This document shows, piece by piece, positions 48,263 through 59,061 of a stretch of 64,000 bases of DNA; positions within the stretch are counted from its first letter, which is position 1, and each line of letters starts with the position of its first letter. The notes beneath the pieces were generated by a model, which saw only the letters and a program-made list of their open reading frames with translations, ran no database searches and was not told where the DNA came from. Both the position numbers and the translations under genes were made by a program. This DNA comes from Toxoplasma gondii ME49 (taxonomy: Eukaryota; Apicomplexa; Conoidasida; Eucoccidiorida; Sarcocystidae). The DNA lies in assembly GCF_000006565.2 (NCBI RefSeq), contig NC_031472.1, positions 2,942,493 to 3,006,492 on the forward strand, in the 5' to 3' direction.

Positions 48263-50122
48263 ATCTATAATGACCGTATCATAGCGAAGACTCCTGAGGT
48301 TGTTCTCTTCGTTTTTAGACACCTTTTTTCGGTTGGACATGCGAACCTCTGAGACGGTGCTTTCCTAGACTGGACGCCCGCGAAGGAAATTTTTCCTTGT
48401 TTTTTCAAATCTTCTTCAGGTGGGAGATGTGTATCTTTGGAATCACCCCATCGATCTGCACTACGCTGTTTCATCGGTCGTCGGCTGGCCGCGCTGCCGC
48501 ATTTCTGTGTGGAAGCTGACAAATCTCGGGACAGTGGAGAACGGTGAGACAGAAAGTCTCCTCTTTTCTCCGTTTTGCTCTTCTCCGCCAGAGGCGGTTT
48601 GGAACACAGACTCCAGCCACGCATAGTCTGACAGAGAAATGGAGGAATCAACGACGCAGAGAGACGACGAAAGCAAGAAAAAGAGAGGCTCGCAGAGAGA
48701 GCAAGGACACTGGAGAGAGCTAGAGAGAATGAACGAGAGAAAAAGAGATAAGGCGAAGAACGTGCAGGTACGAAGACACGACTGGAAAACAACTGATTCT
48801 TTGAAAACCTCTGTTCCGCGGGTCCTCACACACACCTCTGGACACACAGAAAAAGAGGCACAGAAGATGAGAGAAAGGAGGAAAGATGTCTGCATCTTAC
48901 GAAGGCGTACCGTTTAAACCCCACACTCAAAAGGAACGTAGCGTGTCTCCAACTGTCTCTTTTTGCACAGTCGCCTACGGGACTGTGAGTCTCCCCACAG
49001 CCGCTGGGCACCATGAGTTCATCTGCCACACGTGGACGCCTCTCGGGACCTACAGCGAAGAATTTGCAGGTGCGAAGACACGACTGGAAAATAACTTGTT
49101 CTTTGACAAGTTCTATTCCGCGGGTCCTCACACACATCTCTCTCCTGCAGAGGAAATCTTCTCTTTTGAGAGGCCCGGACACTGATGCGCGGGACAATCA
49201 TCGTTACTCTGCTCTTCAGAGATACACTTTTCAATTTAGTTCCACCAAAGGCGTCCAACTGAGAGGACCGGTCTGTCTAAGCGTATCTGTTCGGAAGGCG
49301 ACAGTTCCCCATCTCCACGGACCTTTATCCCTGACATGTACACAAAAGGTAACTATATATAAACGGGAGTACACATATGAACACACATAGATAAACAAGT
49401 ACATAAAGGTATTCACACATACATATCGTATATAGACGGTCGCGTATGCACGTTGAAATCCACACACCTGTCCCCATTTCCATATCTCCCTGCACTGCAG
49501 ATATGTCCGCGTGAAGCGTGTACATGCTCGCCTTTCGCTCTTGCTTGACAGTGCTTGAGGATCTGCTTTTTCTTCAGGGCGTCTGTTGGGTCGTCGCCTC
49601 GAGCTCGCAGATCTTCAGGTTTTGGACTCGCGAATTGGAGAGAGAATGAAGTTGACAACTCGCAGCAGCGGCTGGGTGAAGTTCACCGTGGACGTCGTCA
49701 TGAGAAACTTTGAGCTCCACGGCCTCTCCACGAGTTCCGCTTTCCCGGCGATGGTCTCTCTGATTCTGCCTTCTCCAGACGCGCCGCTTGCTTCTCTTCG
49801 TTCTCCAGCTTCTGCCGGCACTCTCCCTTCTGTCGGGCCGCCGAAAACAGGTTTGGTCTCCAACTCGAACGGCGACGGATGCGCGGGACTGCTGCATGCG
49901 CCTCCAGAGTCTCGGGGTGCATGCAGCGGGTCCCCAGCTAGCGGGAGGACTCGGCGAGAAGAGGCAACAAAAGCAGCGCAGTCGGGCATCTTTGTCTCCT
50001 CGAGTTCCTTCAGGTCGTCCGAGAATCCGACAGCCGTCGTCGAAGCCGTCTCGGCGCGCGACCTCTTCCAGAAAGGACTCAGTTCGCTGTCAGAGCAGGG
50101 TCCTGGAAAAAAAAACGAGTGA
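46224..50122 (+). CDS. B9 domain protein, B9D2-like (ciliary transition zone, MKS complex)
   Basis: Six exons in phase, 1545 nt, 514 residues: 46224-46850, 47386-47467, 47858-47925, 48420-48543, 48971-49069, 49578-50122. B9D2 belongs to the MKS module that gates the transition zone of cilia and flagella. In coccidia the only flagellated cell is the male gamete. The B9 domain spans about residues 210-382: HFIGELEAGYGF, then HQTQTAYG, WNHPIDLHYA, GWPRCRISVWKL, GHHEFICHTWTPLG and the closing VVMRNFELHG. Each has a counterpart in human B9D2 (HVIGQI..., GQTQ, WSHPIDLHFA, GWPRL, TWRPLG, LLRNFDRYG). Exon 1 encodes a 209-residue disordered N-terminal extension and exon 6 adds ~130 low-complexity residues at the C-terminus. 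Animal B9D2 is ~175 residues and starts at the position of residue 208. The ATG at 46224 is the only in-frame ATG ahead of the extension. Confidence 0.9.
48219..48260. repeat. (TA)n microsatellite in B9D2-like intron 3
   Basis: About twenty TA dinucleotides between exons 3 and 4. Confidence 0.9.
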
Positions 50123-50992
50123 AACGAGGAACAACATGCGACAAAAAAGGAGTGAAGAAGGAACGACTGAAGAAAGAGATACGGAGGCAGAGAAGGACAG
50201 AACAGAAAAGGCGATATATCCAGAGGGAAAGAAGCAGAGAGAACAGACGAAGAAGACAGAGAAGACGAACAAGACAGAAAAGACGAACAAGACAGAAAAG
50301 ACGAAGAAGACAGAGAAGACGAAGAAGACAGAGAAGACGAAGAAAGGAAAGAAGAAGCCTGAGAAAAGAATAAGAGAGAGATAAGGAAGAAGATAAGAAA
50401 AACGTGAAGGGAACCAGGGAAGAGCAAACCAGAGGGGAGGAAGACGAACGACACAGAGGGAACAAAGAAGAAAAGGAGAGGCAGAAGACAAGTTCAGGAT
50501 GAAGAGGAGCGGCACGGAGAGGGGAAGAGGAGAATATGCGAGACAGGCAGACAAAGAGAGCAAACAAGAAAACATATCAGCATTGAGGACGAACCGATTG
50601 ACGTCGAAAAGCACAAGTTTCTGTTTTTTCATGTGGAGGGAGACTCACCTCGAGTTGAGTCCTCAACTTGCCTCAAGCCTTTCAATGCAACCTTTCCTTG
50701 ACAAAAGATGAGTGACTGTCCAGTTGAATAAGACAGCGTTTGCTTCGCCGTTGGCTCGTGTTTGCGGCGGGAAAACCTGGAAGTTCTTGTCTTTCCCTTT
50801 TCTTCCTTCATTCTCTTCGACTCGAGGCCATCAGTCACTTTTCTCGCGTCTCGTGCTTCTCGTTTCTTCTCCAAGGCCTTCTTCAACTCCCATTTGCATT
50901 CTGAAGAGAAAGGACGACTCTCGCTCTCGCCGTCGCTGCACAGAAAACCGACCGTGGTGATCCACAGTTTTACGCCTGAAAACCGTTGTTTC
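50123..50992. other. Convergent spacer with purine minisatellite
   Basis: This 870-base gap lies between the stop codons of the B9D2-like and sirtuin-like genes. Bases 50123-50560 are almost pure purine on the + strand. The rest is ordinary sequence. No gene is seen. Confidence 0.7.
50247..50346 (+). repeat. 15-bp tandem purine minisatellite
   Basis: Six to seven copies of a unit close to AAGACAGAGAAGACG, with C/A variants in the middle copies. The unit is a multiple of three, so it makes Arg/Gln/Lys repeats in shadow frames. It lies just past the B9D2-like stop codon. Confidence 0.85.
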
Positions 50993-53900
50993 TCAAAGAG
51001 TCTCTGTCTGCTCGACGAGTCTCAGGAACTCCACGAAGGACTTTTCGCGGACTTCCAAGAGCCAGTGTCGAAGCTCGCAGGGGCAGAGAGAGAGCAGAAC
51101 TTCACTCGCGTCTCCCACAATCCGACGCATGCGCGGCAGAGAAGTAATTTCCAACACACTGCCTCGCGCGGCACTCCCTGCCGCGGCAAACTCTGCAGGA
51201 AGCCCGGGGAAGAGACGCGAGGCGAGAGAAGAAAGAGACACCGAAGACGAGCAGGGTGACGTGGAAGAAGAAAAGGAAGAAGCAGCGGAAGCAGCGCAAG
51301 CAGAGGAAGAACGTGAACATGAGGAAGAGGACGAAGACACGACAAACGATGAGGGAGACAGGGAACCGAACCTGGCCGACTGGTGCAGGCGGACTGTTTG
51401 ACTCGACTCTGTACTTGTTCCCTTCTCTGCTGCATCAGACTCCTCAGGTCCTGCATGCTCGTCACTTGCTGTGCAAGAGAAAGAACAGCCCTCAGCAGAC
51501 AAAGACAACTGACGTCTTGCGTCCACCGCAGAAGTCTCTTCTTCCGCCGTTGTCTCCAAGGCAGCATACGAGTTGCTCGCTTCTTGTTCCCGACTCTCTT
51601 TTCTGCCTATTCGCTCCTCCGACTTTCCTCTCTCGTGAACTCTCTCCTCTTGCTCCCTCTTCACTCCACATTCGCTTCCCCGTGCGCCTCCTTCTGCTCG
51701 TGAGCGAAGTCTCTTCTCGACTTCTCCCCTGCGTCGCTCTGCTCCGGGCGCCAGACTCTCGCCTGCACGGTCTCTTCGTCCAACCGCGTTTTCGAACAAT
51801 TCTGTGAACCAAGAATCGAGAAACATCTTCTGCCGTTCCGTCGCCTCGTACGAGGCGTCCAGACAGCTGCCGCTGTTGATGCAAAAGACCTGGCCGTCTG
51901 GCTCGTTCCAGTCGTCTTCTTTCTTCTTCTCACATGCGCTTCTGTGTTTCCCCAGTCGCTGCTGCGTCCGCGGAGTGTCTGAGCTTCCAGCCGGTCTCCC
52001 CTCATCTCCCGGCTTTCCGCTGTCGACTCCAACTCCCGCTGTGCCTCCTTCGAAGCTCTCGCCAGCGCGTTCTCCCCCCTGCTGAGCTTCCTTCCCGAGT
52101 TTCTTGCTTCTGAACAAACGCCGCACTTTCACTGCATGCGCATGCAGCAGCGCAGGCCAGTCGGTGGAGGCGGTGCTGAAGGATGTGCCGACGAAGACCA
52201 GCGATGGGAGACGGTCTCGAGGATCTACAGAAAGTGCAGGAGAGACAGGAGAAGAGACAGGAGAAGAGACAGGAGAAGAGACAGGAGACACGTGGGTCGC
52301 CGGAACGCGAGTTTGTGTCTCAAGGTCTTGATTGCGCTGTGTTTTTCTCGAAGACGAGCAGGTTTTCTCTGGTGCCGTCTTTCCTTCTTCCGAAGCTACC
52401 TCGACATCGCTTTCCCCATAGCTCGACTCGCGGGGATTTGTGTCCGGCCCAGCTGTTGCGTTGCGCAGCTCTACGTTGCTCTCCAGCTTCGCTTTTCCAG
52501 CCGAAGGGAGCGACGAGCGAGAAGAGTCTCTGAGTCGTGCGGCGGCACTGTCCTTTCTTGTTTTCTCCGCGTCGTTCGCGTCTTCTTCGAGTCCCCGCTC
52601 CATTTCGTTGCCCCCGCCTGCGAGTCGTATCACGCCGCCGAGGAAGAGGAAGGCATGTCGAAGAGCTGCAGGACTCTCGAACGCACTGTGGGGCGGAAGA
52701 AAGAGAGACTCGTCAAACCACAGACACATGGGGAGACAGAGAGAAGAGCATGCGGGACACAGCGGCAGGAGAAGGAAGTCGCTGTCTCCTCCCGCCTTCG
52801 AAGAAGGCGACGCGCGGCCGGCGAGGGACGAGAAAGCAGGCAAAACTGAGAGAGAAGAAGAAGGAAGAAAGGGAGAAGCGTCGACAACAGACGCTCCCGA
52901 CTGAGGGGAGAGGCCGGCAGGCCCGACCGCCGCATCAGGAGCACCTGGCTCTCCTGAGGCTCTCAGCAGACTGTCTCCTCCACAGGCTTCTACGTTGGAA
53001 CGCGTCTGCTCCCGTGTGTTTCTCGCTTCTTCGCTTCCCCCAGACCGCTCGCCGAACGCGGCCTTCCTCCGGCTTCCCGGCCCCGTCTCGTCTGGGGTGT
53101 ATGGACACCAGACGACCTGCGTCTCGTCGAGAGACAGCCGAAAGCGGAAGGGACAGAGTGCGCCTTCGCGTTCCACTTCTGGTGGTGCCAGCATGCGCTG
53201 TTGTTTTTCTGTCGCTTGTGAGTTCGGCGAGGAGGCGCACGACGCAGTCCACTTTTCGTTTTCTCTCCTCTCTCTCTCTGTCCCTCCTCCTCGCGCGACT
53301 CCAACACCGAATCGTTCCTTGTGGCCTGCGGTCGACGCGAGCACACGAGACGAAGGAAGCACCCCTGAGCATCTGTAGCTGTACATCGACCCGTGGAGCT
53401 CGTAAAGGTTCTTTTCTTCTTCCCCTTCTTTCGGCTGTCCGTCGACGGAGCATGTCTCACTCATTCGCCACCATCCGCCCTTAGCTGCAAGTCCCCTCCA
53501 CATCTCTTCGCGAACTCTTGAACGACGCAGAGACGCATCCGCTGTCTCCTCTTGTTCTGCCTGCCTCCGTTTCTCCCTCTCTCCCGCTTCCTGCTTCCCC
53601 TTCTCACTGTCTCCCTCTTTCTGCCTCTGCTTCTCCTCTGCCGCCTGCCTCTGTGCGGCGGCCTCGCCGTTCGCAGTTTGGAGGTGCGTTTCGCGCTCGA
53701 GCGCCTTCTGCGCGACTTGCGTCTTCAGCGCGTCTCGCAGAATCGAGCGAGCAACGTGATGCATGCGGTCCACGTTCTGGGTGAAGAGGAGCACAGTCGC
53801 CGGACGCGAGAGAAGAAGGAAGGCGAGGACGAAGTGCCCCGCCGAGGGGAAGGCGCGCCGAAACAGCCGCGGGTCATGCGCGCGGAACCAAAACGCGGAG

Positions 53901-55373
53901 AACCTGGCAGACAGACAAGCGAATCGAAGCAGCGAGTCGAGGCCGCGGCGAGCGCTCCGCGTCTGCCGGACAGAGACGCTTGATTCGAGAGCGCCACACG
54001 TTCTCGAGTTCAAGTGCAGAGGAGAAAAGGAGGAGAAAAGGAAGAGAGAAGGAGGAGAAAAGGAAGAGAGAAGGAGGAGAAAAGGAAGAGAGAAGGAGGA
54101 GAAAAGGAAGAGAGAAGGAGGTGAAAAGGAGGAGAGGACAGCGACAAAACCAAGCAAAGGACGAACGAGGACACCAGAAACCGAGGCGAAGGTAGCACGC
54201 ATGAGCCCAGAGCCGCTAGACGGTATGCACCAAACGAGAGAGCGGCGCAGAGAATCGATACTCCACAGCTTTCCAAGACGCGACCATGTTTTTCACGCTC
54301 CCTTCGTTTCTTCGTGTACCCCGCCTTCTTCCGCGCTTTCCTTTTTCTACTTCTGAGTTTCCTTTTTGTGGCCGTGCCTCTCTCTGGACCTCGTTTCGCT
54401 TTCTTCTGCGCGCTGCCTCTTCACCCACCACTGTTCTCTTTCCTGGAGAAAGGTGGAGAGCAGTCCCCAGGTCTCGGCCGCCGAGCCGCGCGTCCTCTTT
54501 GTTCCGGTCTTTCTCAGACGCTCGTCTCCTTGTCCTCCTCTGTCTCTCTTCTTTCCCCTCGCCATCTCTTCGCTCGCGTCGTCGCCCCTCCACACACAGG
54601 GAGGTGTCTCCGAGTGCGCAGACACCGCGTCGTTCCTCGCCTCGCCTCGCGAGAAGTCGGCCTCCATGCCTTCTGCGTCCTTGACGCTCGTCCCTCTGCT
54701 TCGGCCGAGTTTTCCGCTCCTCGCCGTCCTCCTTCTGGAGCGACGTCTTCCAGATTCTTCGTCGGACTCGCGGCGGTAGAGCGGAATCCCACAACCTACA
54801 CTGAGGCCTGCAGAGGAAGAAAGGGGGAGAGAAGAGGCAGGGGGAAGAAGTGGAGAGGAGAGGCGAAGGCAAGAGCGCGAGACAAGCGAGAGGAAAGAAA
54901 AATACGAAACGGAGAGAGAAAACGAGGGCAGAGAGAAGAGCTCCAGCTCAAAGCACAGCAGCATGACGCAGCGAGAGATTTCAGAGAGACTGAGGAGGAC
55001 CGAGTAAAGCGAAGGGACAGCTGGAGAAAATGGAAACATGTACAAGAAATGACACAGGACCATCGACAAGGAATACAAAGAAAACATGCACCGTGAATGA
55101 GAGAGCTCGATCACCCTGTTTAGACTGTGGACCAGACTCAAATGGTCCCTAAGACTACAAGGTGAAAGGCACAAAAAGAAGAATTCGCTGTTTCTCTTGA
55201 AACGAGGTCCAAAGAGTCTCTCGAAGTTTCGCACCTGCTCCTGTGACGAAAAGGATCCTCTCTTGTTCGTCGCGCTTATTTGGAAACGCTGAAGTTGAGG
55301 CCGAGGCTGAACAGCCGAAGAGAAGCCGACGCAGAGCGTCCAGATTTCCTGAGTTTCTTGTTCGTCTTTCCAT
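50993..55373 (-). CDS. Sirtuin (Sir2)-like protein with altered motifs
   Basis: Minimal model of three exons in phase: 55373-55235, 54807-54425, 53962-50993; 3492 nt, 1163 residues, ATG at 55373. Sirtuins are NAD-dependent protein deacylases or ADP-ribosyltransferases. Landmarks: VTGAG then LSVGCGIPLYRR (residues 43-59, matching GAGxSxxxGIPDFR), HDPRLFRRAFPSAGHF, TQNVDRMH (235-242, usually TQNxDGLH), YELHGS with the catalytic His at 364, a lone CPAC zinc half-site near 52750 followed by CLWFDES (usually VWFGE), VGTSFSTASTDWP near 52170, and VFCINSG. Long charged and Ser-rich insertions separate the motifs; Sir2 cores are ~260 residues. The first zinc CxxC is not obvious: one Cys follows the His motif in YRCSG. 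The exon 2 donor (GTGAAG at 54424) is the least certain junction. More 5' exons may exist at about 56050-56110 and 56438-56700. Confidence 0.8.
52239..52294 (-). repeat. 12-bp coding repeat (VSSP) in the sirtuin-like gene
   Basis: About four tandem copies of a 12-base unit encoding Val-Ser-Ser-Pro, in a linker just before the VFVGTS motif. The unit keeps the frame, so copy number could vary without breaking the protein. Confidence 0.85.
54010..54135. repeat. 22-bp purine minisatellite in sirtuin-like intron 2
   Basis: Four to five near-identical copies of a GAGGAGAAAAGGAAGAGAGA-type unit (about 22 bases). On the minus strand it reads as a pyrimidine tract upstream of the acceptor at 53963, as expected for the 3' half of an intron. 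Confidence 0.85.
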
Positions 55374-56965
55374 CTCTGTCTTCTCTGATCTTCGAGAGTC
55401 AAAGACGAAGCCGAACCTTCTCTCTCCTCTTCTTCCCTCTTCTTTTCTTTCCTTTTCTTTTCACCACTCTCACCTTAGTGTCTCCTCTCCCCATCCTCGA
55501 CGGAGGGCCATGTCTCTGCAGCCGTCTTTTTTTTCTCTCTCTAGTGTTTTCCTCTCCCTCCTGTCCCTCCCTTGCCCTACTTTCTTGGTCCTTCTTCGTT
55601 CTTGTTCCTTCTTCTTTCTCGTTCTGTCTAAGTCTTCAGGGCGTCGGCAGCTAGGTCTTCTTCTTTTTCTTTCAGAGTTGGCTGAGGAGACCGTCGCTCG
55701 CCTCTCTGTGCTTCACTTTCCTTCTCACAGACTTCGTTCTTCCTTCTTCGCTTCAACGCCCCTGCTTTTCAGCTGGAGTAGGCCTTTTCCATCCGCTTCT
55801 CTTGGCCTTCTTCGCCGCTCCATCCCGATCTTCCCCTCGCGCTGGCTGTCCGGGTCTTCGGTCTTCCCTCCTTTTTTTTCTCTGAACTTCTTCTTTTTCC
55901 CTTTAATTCCTTCCTTCTCCACTGAATTTCTTCTGTGTACGCTGAGTTCCCTCTTTGCCCTCCTGAATCTCTTGTTTCCCCGGTGAACTTCCTTTTCCTT
56001 CCTCTTCCTCTCGCGTCCCTCTCTCCTCTGTTGTGTCTCTGCTCTGTCTCCTTCAAGCTTTTGGAAGCATAGTGCAGGTTGGCCACACACAACTCCGGCG
56101 CAGACGGAGGAAAATGTAAAAAGGCGAAGCCGGAGGGAACGGGAAGACTCATGTTTTTTCTGGGACAAGGAACTCCGAAAAAAACGCGAGGAGCGCAGCG
56201 GCAGATGTGCGCATGTAGATTCGAGGTCTCTCAATAAAAAACGGCGAAACGCATGCGCCAGCGGAGTGCCAAGACACCGGGAGATCATGCCTCTGTTTTT
56301 GAAACTTCTGTCGGAAAGGAGAGCCGACGACCCCCGAGGCGAACAGCTGTCGCTTTTTCTGTTTTTCATGAAGAGGCTGGAGGAATTAGGAGAAAGAGAC
56401 AAACGACTTGGGGGGACTGCCCGCCTGCGGACCCTACCTCGTTTTCGGGGACGACAGTGAAAAGAGCTTGGTTCGTCTCCAGAAACGCTCTCTTTGAAAT
56501 TTTTGTAATTTTTGTGGCCTTCGCTTTCTCCAAATCACCTCCAGTCTTGGGAGCGCGTTTCAGACGCGCCGCCTCGCACTCAAACGGAGCTGTCCGGCCT
56601 TTTTTCTGCGCCTCTGCTTCCTTTCGCTGGGCTTCCACAGACTCTCGGTCTCGTTCGCAAAACAGGGCCTCACGCTGACCTCCAAGTCTTCGTTGTTCGT
56701 CGTCTCGGTGACCGAATTCCTCTTTTAGTCGCGGTCTCTGCTTTTCCGCCCACTGGTTCCTCGTTCTCTTCCTTCTTCTTCTTTTGTTCTCTTCTTCTTC
56801 TGTTCTCTCTCTTCTTCTTCTTCTGTTCTCTCTCTTCTTCTTCTGTTCTCTCTCTTCTTCTTCTGTTCTCTCTCTTCTCTGCTCCGTCTCTTCTTTCCTT
56901 GCCCCCCCTACCTTCCTCCCGCTTTGCTTCTCTCTTTCTCTCCCTTTTTTTCCGCTGTTGCCGCG
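55374..56965. other. Divergent region between sirtuin-like and CstF-64 genes
   Basis: About 1.6 kb between two start codons on opposite strands. On the minus strand, a charged frame is open from about 56800 down to 56438 and ends at a good donor (GAG|GTAGGG). It contains no ATG. A second minus frame, 56402-55725, is very Arg/Lys/Glu-rich. These may be upstream sirtuin-like exons, leader sequence, or chance frames in a strand-biased region. Bases 55430-56050 are pyrimidine-rich on +. Confidence 0.5.
56765..56885 (+). repeat. Pyrimidine minisatellite in the CstF-64 leader
   Basis: Five or more copies of a roughly 21-23 base unit of the form TTCTTCTTCTGTTCTCTCTC, ending 80 bases before the CstF-64 ATG. 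Long polypyrimidine leaders are common upstream of genes in this group. This one is unusual in being an ordered tandem array. Confidence 0.8.
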
Positions 56966-59027
56966 ATGAGTCGCTCTGTCGAGCGGAACTCGTCTCCGTC
57001 CTCAGGGGCGTATCAGATGTGGCTGGGCAACATCCCCTTCGATGCGACAGAAGAAGATCTGAAGACGCTTCTCTCTCGAGTCGGTCGCGTGCTCCAGGTC
57101 CGCATCAAGTACGACGAAGGCGGCCAAAGCAAGGGCTTCGCTTTCTGCGAATTTCCAGATCCCGAGACCTGCTACCTCGCCTACGTGACGCTGAACAACG
57201 CGGACTTGGGCGGGAGGAAACTGAAGATCGACTTCGCCACTGACGAGCTCCGCCAGCGCTACGGATCTTCTGGGGGCGGGGCCGCCCGCGCTGAGAGACG
57301 CAAGGCGCCTGCAGGATCTCTGGCGGGCACTTCCGGCGCCGAAGAGGCACTGCGAGGCCTGGGGACAGCGGCTGGAGACAGTCTGCTCGGGCCCGGGCCG
57401 GGCGCGAAGGCCTTCCGCGGCAGAGACACCCGCGCTGTCGGCGCGGTTGACCCGCGAGCCCAGGGCCTGGGGTTCCGGACGAGGCCTGTGAGTTTGTACG
57501 ACGGCGCCGCGGCGGCAGCGGACATCATGGAGATTCTGAGGACATTCTCCACGACGCAGTTGATCAGTTTCCTCGGTGAAATGAAGACCTTGATGAAGGA
57601 AGACGCAGGTGCCTGCCGGCGCCTGCTCAGTGCGCACCCGGCGCTGGTCTACGCGGCCCTGCATGCCGTGTATTTGCTGGGGAGTCCGCGACCCGAGCGC
57701 GGGCGCCAGGATCCCAGAAGCAGCCAGAGATCTTCGTCTCTCGCCCCGCCTGAGAAGAAGCAGAAAGTCGAGACGGAGACACGCGAAGAAGAGACTCGCG
57801 CGCGGTCCGTCGACGGCGGTGACCTCCGGTCTCTCGAGCGCCACATGGGCCTCCCTGAGGCCCAACTCGAGAAGGCGCGGAGGAACCGGACAGAACGCCA
57901 GGAGCAGCTGCAACATGCAGGCCTCCTCTCTGTTCCGGTGGCGACTGCGAGGCAGGAGAATGGCCCCAGCCAGGGCCGCGCCCAAGGCGCCGGCGACGCG
58001 GCGCCGGGACAGCCCGGGGATGGGGGGGGGTTCGGCCCCCAGGCCGGTGGAGCCCAGCTAGCGAGTCCCCTCGCGCCCGAAAAGCCGGGCCCAGCCGGAG
58101 ACAGATCGGTGCCGGGCCCACAGAGTGGCCTCGCGCCCCAGAACCTCAGTGCGGCGTCCCTCTCTGGAGGGCAGAGTAGTTCTTCAGGGACAGCGGCAGG
58201 CCGCGGCCTTCCCGGCGTGCAAAGGGGAGTGGCTGGAGGAGCCGCCGCGCCCCAGGCGAAGGCCCGAGGCGTTTCCGGTGGAGCTCCGCAGCTGGGACTT
58301 CCAACGTGCGTAGGCGGCGCTCTCCCTCAGGCTGCTGCAGGGACCCGGCCGCAGGAAGAGTCTCTTCGCAGGACGGCGAGACAGTCGACAGAAAGAGACG
58401 TTTCCTTCTCGGCTCGAGCGAGCTCTCAAGAGAGACGAAGAGAACGCAGCGTCTCCTCTGGGGGTCCACCCCACACTCTGCAGGCCGCGCCGGCCCAGCC
58501 GGCCCTCCAGACGGGGACACAGGAGACATCTTGGCCCGCGCAGCCGGGACGAGCCGAGGTCCGAGAGAAACGGCCTTCCGGCGAATCTCAAGAAGCCTTC
58601 GGAGTCGGCGGCGTCGTTCCCCAACATCCTGCTCTGGCAGTCCCCCCTGCTCCAGATGCTCTCGTCGGTAGGCTACAGGGACGCAGAAGAAGAACATGAG
58701 AAGAGGAAGACAGGAGTAGGAGACAGATAAGAGACGAGGGAAGGTGGCTGTCAGACACGGCTTATTTCTTCCTTGTACATTTGTGAGTCGAGAGAGGAAC
58801 TCCCTAGTGACTTTCTGACGCTCGAAGCTTGTGTTCGGTTTTTTGGCCCGCGTGAAAAGAAGTCCTTGTTTCACAGGCACCAAGCTTCGTGATCTGCGAA
58901 CAAGCACAACTGGCTTCTTTGTACAACCTTGAATATATATCTGTATATGTTTATTTAGACGTATGCTGTATCTCTTTCTATATGTATATACATATGTATG
59001 TTCATATATTGAAGAATACATGCATGT

Positions 59028-59061
<34 letters not shown>

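Noticed and set aside
52537..53484. 315-codon plus-strand frame opposite the sirtuin-like exon
   Set aside because: It lies antisense to the conserved sirtuin motifs, is Arg/Ser-rich without any domain, and is explained by the base bias of the coding strand.
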